Positions 1 through 5,673 of a stretch of 6,963 bases of DNA are shown here, piece after piece. Numbering within the stretch: position 1 is the first letter of the stretch; every line of letters starts with the position of its first letter. Origin of the DNA: Chloroflexota bacterium (GTDB lineage: Bacteria > Chloroflexota > Limnocylindria > Limnocylindrales > CSP1-4); contig JAKAAV010000125.1 of NCBI GenBank assembly GCA_021802185.1, positions 1 through 6,963 on the forward strand, in the 5' to 3' direction. The notes below the pieces were generated by a model, which saw only the letters and a program-made list of their open reading frames with translations, did no database searches and was not told the DNA's origin. A program made the position numbers and the translations under genes.

Positions 1-68
1 GCGGGCACCTCGGGCTCCTCGCCTCGGCGCGGACGCGGGTTCCGCTCCCGCTTGCGAGCGGCACTCAC
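1..68 (-). CDS. N-terminal fragment of the gene after recJ (possibly rel/spoT family)
   Basis: Only 22 codons and two bases are visible before the left window edge. The proposed start is a GTG at 66-68 whose last two bases and the following A form the TGA of recJ, giving a four-base GTGA overlap typical of translationally coupled genes. The visible peptide begins MSAARKRERNPRPRRGEEP and is strongly basic then acidic, like a disordered N-terminal tail; no domain can be recognised. A second GTG at 62-64, directly after the recJ stop in another frame, is an alternative start, but its peptide (VPLASGSGTRVRAEARSP) looks less natural. By the known order secDF-recJ-(apt)-relA in Firmicutes and relatives, a (p)ppGpp synthetase/hydrolase is the best guess. 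The charged tail does not resemble an apt start. That identity is inference from neighbours only; the fragment itself does not show it. Confidence 0.5.
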   Translation of the reverse strand, partial: MSAARKRERNPRPRRGEEPEVP

Positions 69-1888
69 GAAGCGATCTCGGGTGCGGCGACCAGTGCCGG
101 ATGCTGCGCGGGAGCCGGCGGCCCGGCGGTGCCGGGCTCGTGCCGCTCGGGCACCGCAGCAGGCTGCCAGAGGCCGGCGGTCGCGATGTCGACCAGTTCC
201 AGCTGCAAGGACTCGAACCCCCCGAACCTGCGCGTCGCGAGCCGCGCGACGATGTCCACCCGGTCGCCCTGCCCGACGCTCGCGACGAGATCGCCGCGCC
301 CGAACGCAATGACGTCGAGCACTTCACGACCCTTCGACACCGTCATCTGGCAGTGCCCGTTCGACGCGGCTCGCACCCGCGTCACCGTCGCCCCGAGCAC
401 GGCCACGACCGGGGCGAGGTTCCCGACGCCGACCGGCTCGAGCCTCGCGAGCTCCCCCAGGAGCCCGTAGTCGACGTCGGCGGCCGGCAGGGCCACGTCC
501 ACGACGAGGTCTGCGACGGCGGGCCGTCGCGGCGCCGAGGCGGCCTGCGAGATGAAGTCTGACCGGAAACGATCGAACGCGCCGGGCAGCAGGTCGCAGC
601 CGGCGGCTTCCGGGTGACCGCCGAACCTGAGGAAGTGCCGCTGGCACGCCGCGAACGCTGCCGCCAGGTCGAGGGTTCCGGTCGGCGCCCTGGCCGATCC
701 CCGCCACGGATCGACGACAGTCGAGAAGACGACGGCGGGCCGGCGGAGCGTGTCGGACAGGCGTCCCGCGATGAGGCCGATGAGCCCGACTGGCCACTCT
801 CCTGCGACGACGACGGCCGGCGCCTCGCCGGGGTCCCCGACGACGTCGCGCGCCTCGGCGACGGCGGACGCGGTGAGGTCCCGCCGGGTCCTGTTCGCCT
901 CCTCGAGCCGCGCCGCCAGCCCCTCGGCCTCCGCGGCGTCTGTCGCGAGCAGCAGCCGGGCCGCCAGCGTGACGTCGCCGACGCGACCCGCGGCGTTGAG
1001 GCGCGGCGCGACGGCGAACGAGATCGCGTCGGCGTCGAGCCGCTCGCGCGGGAGCCCGGCCGCCGCCAGCAGCGCGGCGATGCCGGGACGGGGTGAGGTG
1101 TGGATCCGGTCCAGCCCGAGCCGGACGATCCCCCGGTTCTCGCCGACGAGCGGCGCGACGTCCGCGACGGTGCCGATCGCGGCGAGGTCGGCCAGGTCGA
1201 GCCACGCGTCGCGGGTGGGGGGTTCGCCGGCGAGCAGCAACTGCGCGAGCTTGAACGCGACGCCCGCGCCGGTCAGGCGCGAGTCGGGGTAGGAGGCATC
1301 GGCACGGTGCGGGTTGACGAGCGCGGCCGCGCCCGGGGCACGGTCGGGCACGTGGTGGTGGTCCGTGACCAGCACGTCGATCCCGCGCTCGCTCGCCGTC
1401 GCGACCTCGTCGGTGCTGCTCGTGCCGCAGTCGACGGTCACGATCACGCCGCACCCCGCCTCGAGGGCGCGCTCGACGGCCGGGATCGAGAGACCGTGCC
1501 CGTCCGCGAGGCGCGTGGGCACGTACGGCTCGACCTCGAGCCCGAACGCGCGAAGCGCGAGCACCATGAGCGCGAGTGCCGTCAGGCCGTCCGCGTCGAA
1601 ATCGCCGTAGACCATGATCCGCTCGCCGCGGCTCCGCGCCAGGACGAGCCGGTCACGGAACGCCGCCGCGTCGGGCAGCAGCGCGGGATCGTGGAGCGCA
1701 CGGACCGGATCGCCGAGGAACGACCGGAGCGCCTCGGGCGTGTCGCACCCCCTCGTGAGGAGCACGTGGAGCAGCCGCTCCGGGATCCCGAGCGAGTGGG
1801 CCGCGTCTGCGAGCTGCGGCGACACGGGAGCGCGCGGTGCAAGCGACCAGGTTCGCCGCGGGCCAAGCATCACGGGCAAGTCTGCCAT
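65..1888 (-). CDS. recJ: Single-stranded-DNA-specific 5'-3' exonuclease RecJ
   Basis: A 607-residue RecJ, close to the usual length, acting in the cytoplasm in RecF-pathway recombination, mismatch repair and fork processing. The DHH phosphoesterase domain shows motif I YGDFDADG (94-101), VDCG (152-155), DHHH (176-179), the NP of NPH (192-194) and GTVADVAPL (239-247), so the metal-binding Asp and His residues are present. The linker and DHHA1 domain follow with APRLNAAGR (294-302), EWPVGLIGLIAGRL (364-377), GSARA (397-401) and FGGHPEAAG (422-430); the last three depart from the common WHxGVxGI, GSGRS and GGHAMAAG forms. A C-terminal OB-like region covers about 455-570, then a Pro/Ala-rich tail of some 37 residues. 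The ATG at 1886-1888 is chosen because it is the longest start; a second ATG at 1868-1870 is possible, and neither has a good Shine-Dalgarno. A 154-base gap with only weak inverted repeats separates it from secF; its stop overlaps the next gene. Confidence 0.96.
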   Translation of the reverse strand: MADLPVMLGPRRTWSLAPRAPVSPQLADAAHSLGIPERLLHVLLTRGCDTPEALRSFLGDPVRALHDPALLPDAAAFRDRLVLARSRGERIMVYGDFDADGLTALALMVLALRAFGLEVEPYVPTRLADGHGLSIPAVERALEAGCGVIVTVDCGTSSTDEVATASERGIDVLVTDHHHVPDRAPGAAALVNPHRADASYPDSRLTGAGVAFKLAQLLLAGEPPTRDAWLDLADLAAIGTVADVAPLVGENRGIVRLGLDRIHTSPRPGIAALLAAAGLPRERLDADAISFAVAPRLNAAGRVGDVTLAARLLLATDAAEAEGLAARLEEANRTRRDLTASAVAEARDVVGDPGEAPAVVVAGEWPVGLIGLIAGRLSDTLRRPAVVFSTVVDPWRGSARAPTGTLDLAAAFAACQRHFLRFGGHPEAAGCDLLPGAFDRFRSDFISQAASAPRRPAVADLVVDVALPAADVDYGLLGELARLEPVGVGNLAPVVAVLGATVTRVRAASNGHCQMTVSKGREVLDVIAFGRGDLVASVGQGDRVDIVARLATRRFGGFESLQLELVDIATAGLWQPAAVPERHEPGTAGPPAPAQHPALVAAPEIAS

Positions 1889-2042
1889 GCACCGCTTCGC
1901 CGTCGCTTACCCGTCCCTCGCCGCGCGTCGCATCGGCTTAGAGCGGCCGGCCCTCGATCGAGCCGCAGCGAATCGGTTCGCCATTGGGCGTGCCGGCCCG
2001 GACCGGACGGGCGTCGACGGTCTCGCGCCGCCCCCGCTCCCG

Positions 2043-3257
2043 TCATCGCGTCGCGCGTGCGAGTGTCAGCGCCGACTGGCGCCGCCCATCCTCCCAGTGA
2101 TGCCAGACGACCAGGAGCATGCTCGCGTTGAAGATCGACGAGTACGTGCCGGACACGATCCCGATGAGCAGCGCGAGCACGAACTCGCGGATCGAGGACG
2201 CGCCGATCAGCAGCAGCGCGGTGAGCACGATGACCACGGTCATCGAGGTGCTGATCGACCGGCCGAGCGTCTGCAGGATGCTGTGGTTGACGATCGCATC
2301 GAAGGGTTCGCCGGCATGGCGCGCCCGGTTCTCGCGGATCCGGTCGAACACGACGATCGTGTCGTGCACGCTGAAGCCGATGACGGTCAGCATCGCCGTC
2401 ACGAACAGCGAATCGATCTGCACGTCGAACAGCGTGCCGAGGATCGCGAAGATGCCGACGACGACGATGACGTCGTGCAGCAGCGCGACGATCGCCGATA
2501 CGCCGAACTTGACGTCCGCGAACCGCACGGACACCCACGTCAGGATGCCCAGCGAGCCGAGGATCACGAGGAGGATCGCCTGCTGCGTGGTCTCGGTGCT
2601 GATGACCGGCCCGACCGTCGTCTGCTGGCGGATCTCCGCGATCGGCCCGAACTTCGCCTGCAGAGCCTTCGCCAGAGCGCCGATCTTGCCTTCGGTCGGC
2701 ACGGGGATCGACGCCGCGCTCGCGCTGGGCGCCGGGCTCGTGACCGCGCTGCCGGCCGCGCTGCTCGCAGCGGGCGAGGCACTCGGCGCGACCGACCCCG
2801 ACGGGGCGGGCGAGGTGCCCGAGATGGCAGCGGCCGATGCGGCGGGAGAGGTCGACGGGACCGCCGAAGCCGATGCGCCCGGCGAGGCCGACGCCGCGAC
2901 GGAGCCGGATGGGCTGGCAGTCGGCGCCAGCGACGCGATCGGCACGGGCGTCGCCGCGGGGGCGGCCGGCAGGAGGCCGATCGGCTTGGTCTGGATCGTC
3001 ACGAACCCGTCGCTGGAGTTCTGCACTTTCGAGCCAGGGAGGCCCTGCGCGGTCAGGACCGCCTGGATTGCCGCCTCGGACGGCTGTGGGCCCGCGAAGC
3101 GAAGCTGCCAGAGCGTCCCGCCCGTGTAGTCGATCGAGAACTTCAGCCCGGCGTTGCCGGCGCTGAGCGGCGTGAGCAGGATGAAGACCAGCCCGGGGAT
3201 GACGATCAACCCGCTGAGCAGGAAGAACCAGTTTCGCTTGCCGACAAGGTCAAACAT
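2043..3257 (-). CDS. secF: Protein translocase subunit SecF with a Ser/Ala/Pro-rich insert
   Basis: SecF pairs with SecD in the cytoplasmic membrane and uses the proton motive force to pull exported proteins out of SecYEG. The 404 residues are longer than the usual roughly 300. TM1 is at about 11-30, preceded by the typical start MFDLVGKRNWFF, which fixes the ATG. The external P1 domain starts with IDYTGGT (42-48) and ends near VGPVIS (215-220). TM2 to TM6 lie at about 226-246, 251-275, 282-300, 337-354 and 357-385. The signature FSVHDTIVVFDRIREN (295-310) and SISTSMT (334-340) are present. The extra length is an uncharged low-complexity stretch at about 92-188 placed between a P1 strand (FVTIQT) and the helix ALAKALQAKFG. 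The gene follows secD by 80 bases, presumably on the same transcript, and has only a weak ribosome binding site. Identification is very secure; the role of the insert is unknown. Confidence 0.97.
   Translation of the reverse strand: MFDLVGKRNWFFLLSGLIVIPGLVFILLTPLSAGNAGLKFSIDYTGGTLWQLRFAGPQPSEAAIQAVLTAQGLPGSKVQNSSDGFVTIQTKPIGLLPAAPAATPVPIASLAPTASPSGSVAASASPGASASAVPSTSPAASAAAISGTSPAPSGSVAPSASPAASSAAGSAVTSPAPSASAASIPVPTEGKIGALAKALQAKFGPIAEIRQQTTVGPVISTETTQQAILLVILGSLGILTWVSVRFADVKFGVSAIVALLHDVIVVVGIFAILGTLFDVQIDSLFVTAMLTVIGFSVHDTIVVFDRIRENRARHAGEPFDAIVNHSILQTLGRSISTSMTVVIVLTALLLIGASSIREFVLALLIGIVSGTYSSIFNASMLLVVWHHWEDGRRQSALTLARATR
2700..2915 (-). repeat. Degenerate 12-residue repeat encoding the SecF external insert
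   Basis: Within SecF residues 115-186 a Ser-Pro dipeptide recurs at 115, 125, 137, 149, 161 and 174, so the spacing is 10, 12, 12, 12 and 13 residues. The units read like SPAASAAAISGT, SPAPSGSVAPSA and SPAASSAAGSAVT. The ten-residue block SGSVA(A/P)SASP occurs at 117-126 (bases 2880-2909) and 153-162 (bases 2772-2801). Its two copies use different codons at many positions, so the similarity is at protein level rather than a fresh DNA duplication. Nothing but Ala, Ser, Pro, Gly, Thr, Val and Ile appears in this part. This is likely a flexible extracytoplasmic segment. Confidence 0.75.
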
Positions 3258-3288
3258 CGATCACGCCGCTTCGAGGTTGAATGGTCGT

Positions 3289-3319
3289 CGGCGCCGGGCA
3301 CGCGCGACGAGGGGCGCCG
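3289..3319. repeat. Inverted repeat between secD and secF
   Basis: CGGCGCC at 3289-3295 and GGCGCCG at 3313-3319 form a perfect seven-base inverted repeat with a 17-base loop, in the 80-base gap after the secD stop. In the minus-strand transcript it could fold as an intercistronic hairpin. There is no run of U after it, so it does not look like an intrinsic terminator. GGCGCC is itself a palindrome and common in GC-rich DNA, so chance is a real possibility. Confidence 0.35.
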
Positions 3320-3337
3320 AAGGCGAAGGTGTGCGCG

Positions 3338-4723
3338 TCAGGCACGGGACGACCGGATCTCCGGGCGGCGGACCCCCCGAGGGACGGCCGTCACGAACTC
3401 CTCCTCGTTGACGCCGTACAGGCTCGCCTTGCGCGTCCACTGCCATCGCACGATCGTGCGGAGGATGGTCCGGCTCAGGGTGATGGCCGTGAACATGGAC
3501 GTGACCACGCCGATCATCAGGACGAGCCCGAAGCCCCGGATCGTCCCGGACCCGAACCAGAACAGGATGAAGGCGGTGATGATGCTCGACACGTTCGAGT
3601 CGAAGATCGAGTTCCAGGCCCGGTTGAACCCCGCCTCGATCGCCGGCGCCAGTGTCTTTCCGGCCCTCAGTTCCTCACGCGTCCGCTCGAAGATCAGGAT
3701 GTTCGCGTCGACCGCCATCCCGACGGACAGCACGAAGCCCGCGATACCGGCGAGCGTCAGCGTGACCGGAATCAGCCGGAAGACCGCGTACACGACCGCC
3801 GTGTAGTAGAGCAGCGCGAGCACCGCCACCGAACCCGGCAGCCGGTAGTACACGAGCATGAAGATGAACACGAGCAGGATGCCGAGCAGACCACCGAGCA
3901 GCGTCCGGTGCAGGAAGTTGGCGCCGAGGGTGGCCGGCACGTTCTGGCTCGAGATCTGCTGGAGCGGGAAGGGCAGCGCGCCGTACTGCAGCACGGTCAC
4001 GAGATCGTTCATCTGCGCCGCGGTGAAGCTGCCGCTGATCTGGCCGCTGCCGTCGGTGATCGCGCTCTTGATGTACGGCGCCGACACGACCTTCCCATCC
4101 AGCACGATCGCGAAGTAGTCGCCGATGTGGCTGGACGACCACTGCGCGAAGATCGACGCGGCCTTGCTCTTGAGCGTGAACGCGACCGCCCGCTCGTTCG
4201 TCGTCGAGTCGAAGGAGGGATTCGCGGAGGCGACCTGGTCGCCGCCGAACAGCGGCTGGAGCTTCGGGTCGATGGCGTCGCCCGGCGCGGGCACGGGCTG
4301 CGTGCCGGCCGAGGTCGAGGTCCCGTATGTCGCGGGGGGCAGCGGCACGAACGTCAGGAGGCCCGTGGAGCCGATGACCTTGACGACCGCCTGGACGTCG
4401 GTGACGCCCGGCAGCTGCACGGAGATCTGGTTGGTGCCGACCGTCTCGATGACGGGTTCGACCGTGCCCGTCGCGTTGACGCGCCGCTCGATGATTCCGA
4501 CGATCGTGTTGAGGTCGCTCGCCGTCGGCTGCTTGCCGTTGACGGGCTGGACCTGGTAGTCGACCTCGACGCCGCCCTGCAGGTCGAGCCCGAGGCGCGT
4601 CTCGATCGGGTTCCCGGTGATGGGGTTGGTGTTGAGGAACCCGCCCGGGATCGCAAACGAGAAATCGATCGCGAGCGCGAGCAGGCCGACGACGACGATG
4701 AGAATGGGGACTATCCGGCGCAT
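3338..4723 (-). CDS. secD: Protein translocase subunit SecD
   Basis: SecD forms the larger half of the SecDF complex that drives late steps of Sec-dependent export with the proton motive force. The 461-residue protein has TM1 at about 4-22, then a large external region. LGLDLQGG (44-51) is the classical first motif, and AIVLDGKVVSAP (205-216) marks the end of the P1 head region. TM2 to TM6 fall at about 274-293, 298-316, 320-345, 376-392 and 397-420. The strongly conserved VGMAVDANILIFERTREEL (334-352) holds the Asp (339) implicated in proton conduction, and DSNVSSIITAFILFWFGSG (375-393) the next conserved stretch. A Pro/Thr/Ser/Gly-rich loop at about 131-152 is a mild expansion of the external part. 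A cytoplasmic tail of about 35 residues follows TM6. The ATG at 4721-4723 has no Shine-Dalgarno but sits eight bases after a good -10 element, which supports this start as leaderless. secF follows in the same direction. Confidence 0.98.
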   Translation of the reverse strand: MRRIVPILIVVVGLLALAIDFSFAIPGGFLNTNPITGNPIETRLGLDLQGGVEVDYQVQPVNGKQPTASDLNTIVGIIERRVNATGTVEPVIETVGTNQISVQLPGVTDVQAVVKVIGSTGLLTFVPLPPATYGTSTSAGTQPVPAPGDAIDPKLQPLFGGDQVASANPSFDSTTNERAVAFTLKSKAASIFAQWSSSHIGDYFAIVLDGKVVSAPYIKSAITDGSGQISGSFTAAQMNDLVTVLQYGALPFPLQQISSQNVPATLGANFLHRTLLGGLLGILLVFIFMLVYYRLPGSVAVLALLYYTAVVYAVFRLIPVTLTLAGIAGFVLSVGMAVDANILIFERTREELRAGKTLAPAIEAGFNRAWNSIFDSNVSSIITAFILFWFGSGTIRGFGLVLMIGVVTSMFTAITLSRTILRTIVRWQWTRKASLYGVNEEEFVTAVPRGVRRPEIRSSRA

Positions 4724-4731
4724 CGGGCGGG

Positions 4732-4740
4732 ACTATAGCA
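4732..4740 (-). promoter_or_regulatory. Extended -10 promoter element for secD-secF, probably leaderless
   Basis: Read on the minus strand this is TGCTATAGT: a TATAGT hexamer one base from the TATAAT consensus, with the TGn extension directly before it. Eight bases separate its last T from the secD ATG, so transcription would start at or one to two bases before the ATG. No convincing -35 hexamer lies 16-18 bases upstream, as expected if the TGn extension compensates. The A/T-rich hexamer stands out against GC-rich surroundings, and no ribosome binding site competes for the same bases. Confidence 0.6.
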
Positions 4741-4803
4741 GGCCGGGGAGGCGGACGTGGCGGCTCCATCACAGGTGGTTCCGGCTCCAGGCCCGTGCCG
4801 CGG

Positions 4804-5556
4804 CTACGGCAGCAGCATCCGCACCGCGACGACGCTCCCGACGACGACGATCGCGGCACGCAGCACCATCGGCGACAGGCGCCGGCCGATGAGCGCGCCG
4901 AGCTGGCCGCCGATGATCGAGCCGACGGCGACCAGCGCCGCGGCGTCCCAGGCGACCGGCGCGACCACCACGAACAGCAGCGCCGCGACCGCGTTCACGA
5001 TGAGCGCCAGCACGTTCTTCAGGCCGTTCAGCCGCTGGAGGTCGTCCGGCACGAAGATCGCGAGCAGGGCGATGAGGATCACGCTCTGCGCCGCGCCGAA
5101 GTACCCGCCGTAGATCGCCGTGAGGTAGACGAGCACGATGATCGACGGCCAGTGCTGCCCGCCGGCGGGTCGGCGTGACGCGAGCGCGCGGGACAGCCTC
5201 GGCTGCAGCAGGACCAGCACGCACGCGAGGAGGATCAGCAGCGGCACGATCCGGTTGAACGTGCTCGCCGGCAGAGCCAGCAGCAGGACGCCGCCGGTCA
5301 ACCCGCCGAGAGCCGCCGCGACGCCGAGCCGGACGATCCGGGTTCCCTGTCCGACGAGCTCCCGGCGGTACCCGAGGCTTCCGCTCGCCGAACCCGGCAC
5401 GAGACCGACCGTGTTCGACACGTTCGCGACGATCGGCGGGAACCCGAGGGCCACGAGCGTCGGGAACGTGATGAGCGACCCGGACCCGACGATGGTGTTG
5501 ACGGTGCCGGCGCCGACGCCCGCGAGCGCGATCGCGACGGCCTGGGCGGGGGTCAC
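4804..5556 (-). CDS. TSUP (TauE/SafE, YfcA-like) family membrane permease
   Basis: A 250-residue, almost wholly hydrophobic protein of the TSUP family, whose members move sulfur-containing or organic anions such as sulfite, sulfoacetate or thiosulfate across the inner membrane; the substrate here cannot be read from sequence. About eight membrane segments can be drawn at 4-30, 33-53, 75-96, 100-118, 137-168, 179-199, 204-224 and 230-249. Two inverted halves show the family pattern: GAGTVNTIVGSGSLITFPTL (14-33) with ANVSNTVGLVPG (44-55), and TAIYGGYFGAAQSVILIALL (146-165) with LNGLKNVLALIVN (176-188). GSIIGGQLGALIGRRLSP (212-229) is also typical. The start is GTG at 5554-5556, set by a strong GGGAGGG five bases upstream. 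That site lies inside a hairpin. The gene is 117 bases after uvrC and 80 before secD, with its own downstream neighbour apparently under a separate promoter. Family assignment is firm. Confidence 0.92.
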   Translation of the reverse strand: MTPAQAVAIALAGVGAGTVNTIVGSGSLITFPTLVALGFPPIVANVSNTVGLVPGSASGSLGYRRELVGQGTRIVRLGVAAALGGLTGGVLLLALPASTFNRIVPLLILLACVLVLLQPRLSRALASRRPAGGQHWPSIIVLVYLTAIYGGYFGAAQSVILIALLAIFVPDDLQRLNGLKNVLALIVNAVAALLFVVVAPVAWDAAALVAVGSIIGGQLGALIGRRLSPMVLRAAIVVVGSVVAVRMLLP

Positions 5557-5669
5557 GCCGGCCCTCCCGCGGCAGCGTCTCGGGGGAGGGCCGCGTTGCG
5601 CGCGTCGCAGGGCCCACCGGGCGCGAGCCCGCCGGCCACCAGCGCGCCGGGCGCCAGATGGGCCGTCAT
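5553..5669 (-). CDS. Possible 38-residue coupling or leader ORF between uvrC and the permease
   Basis: An ATG at 5667-5669 lies four bases after the uvrC TGA, and the frame stays open until a TGA at 5553-5555 that overlaps the permease GTG as GTGA. The peptide begins MTAHLAPGALVAGG and is Ala/Gly/Pro-rich with no recognisable family. GGTGA just before the start, overlapping the uvrC stop, is a weak ribosome binding site. An in-frame ATG at 5694-5696 inside uvrC would give 47 residues. Against it, GC is high at all three codon positions, including the second, which is not typical of a real coding frame. It is listed because its position would let ribosomes open the hairpin that hides the permease start. 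Confidence 0.2.
   Translation of the reverse strand: MTAHLAPGALVAGGLAPGGPCDARNAALPRDAAAGGPA
5559..5593 (-). promoter_or_regulatory. Hairpin sequestering the permease ribosome binding site
   Basis: In the minus-strand transcript CGGCCCTCCC (5584-5593) pairs perfectly over ten bases with GGGAGGGCCG (5559-5568), around a 15-base loop. The 3' arm contains the whole Shine-Dalgarno of the permease gene and ends two bases before its GTG. Nine or more of the pairs are G-C, so the folded form should be very stable and keep the site closed unless opened by translation, a protein or a ligand. No U-run follows, so a standard intrinsic terminator is unlikely. Confidence 0.6.
5562..5568 (-). promoter_or_regulatory. 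Strong Shine-Dalgarno of the TSUP permease
   Basis: GGGAGGG on the minus strand, five bases before the GTG at 5554-5556. It contains GGAGG, a strong match to the 16S anti-Shine-Dalgarno. It decides the GTG start of the permease and is the only strong ribosome binding site seen in this window; secD, secF and recJ have weak or no such sites. Confidence 0.75.
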
Positions 5670-5673
5670 CTCG

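Noticed and set aside
1996..2012. GCCCG/CGGGC hairpin in the secF-recJ gap as a terminator
   Set aside because: The stem is only five bases with a seven-base loop and no T-run on either strand. Other weak stems in 1934-1966 compete, so no specific terminator or promoter can be supported in 1889-2042.
2119..3129. 336-codon plus-strand frame opposite secF
   Set aside because: Antisense shadow; its acidic Ala/Gly-rich part is only the complement of the Ser/Ala/Pro insert.
1614..3806. Very long plus-strand open frame (730 codons) across recJ, secF and secD
   Set aside because: It is antisense to three firmly identified genes, crosses their intergenic gaps, and its translation is Arg/Asp/Ala-biased with no domain. 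Long antisense frames are expected in GC-rich DNA with biased codon positions.
3281..4738. 485-codon plus-strand frame covering secD
   Set aside because: It mirrors secD almost exactly and its His/Asp/Glu/Arg-rich product is the usual mirror composition of a hydrophobic GC-rich gene. secD has clear family motifs.
4761..4788. CGGCTCC direct repeat (4761-4767 and 4782-4788) upstream of the secD promoter as an operator
   Set aside because: Seven-base repeats of such GC-rich words are common by chance here, and nothing else marks a regulator binding site.
5559..5593. The permease leader hairpin read as a rho-independent terminator of uvrC
   Set aside because: No U tract follows; the stem is followed by GC and the GTG start, so sequestering the ribosome binding site explains it better.
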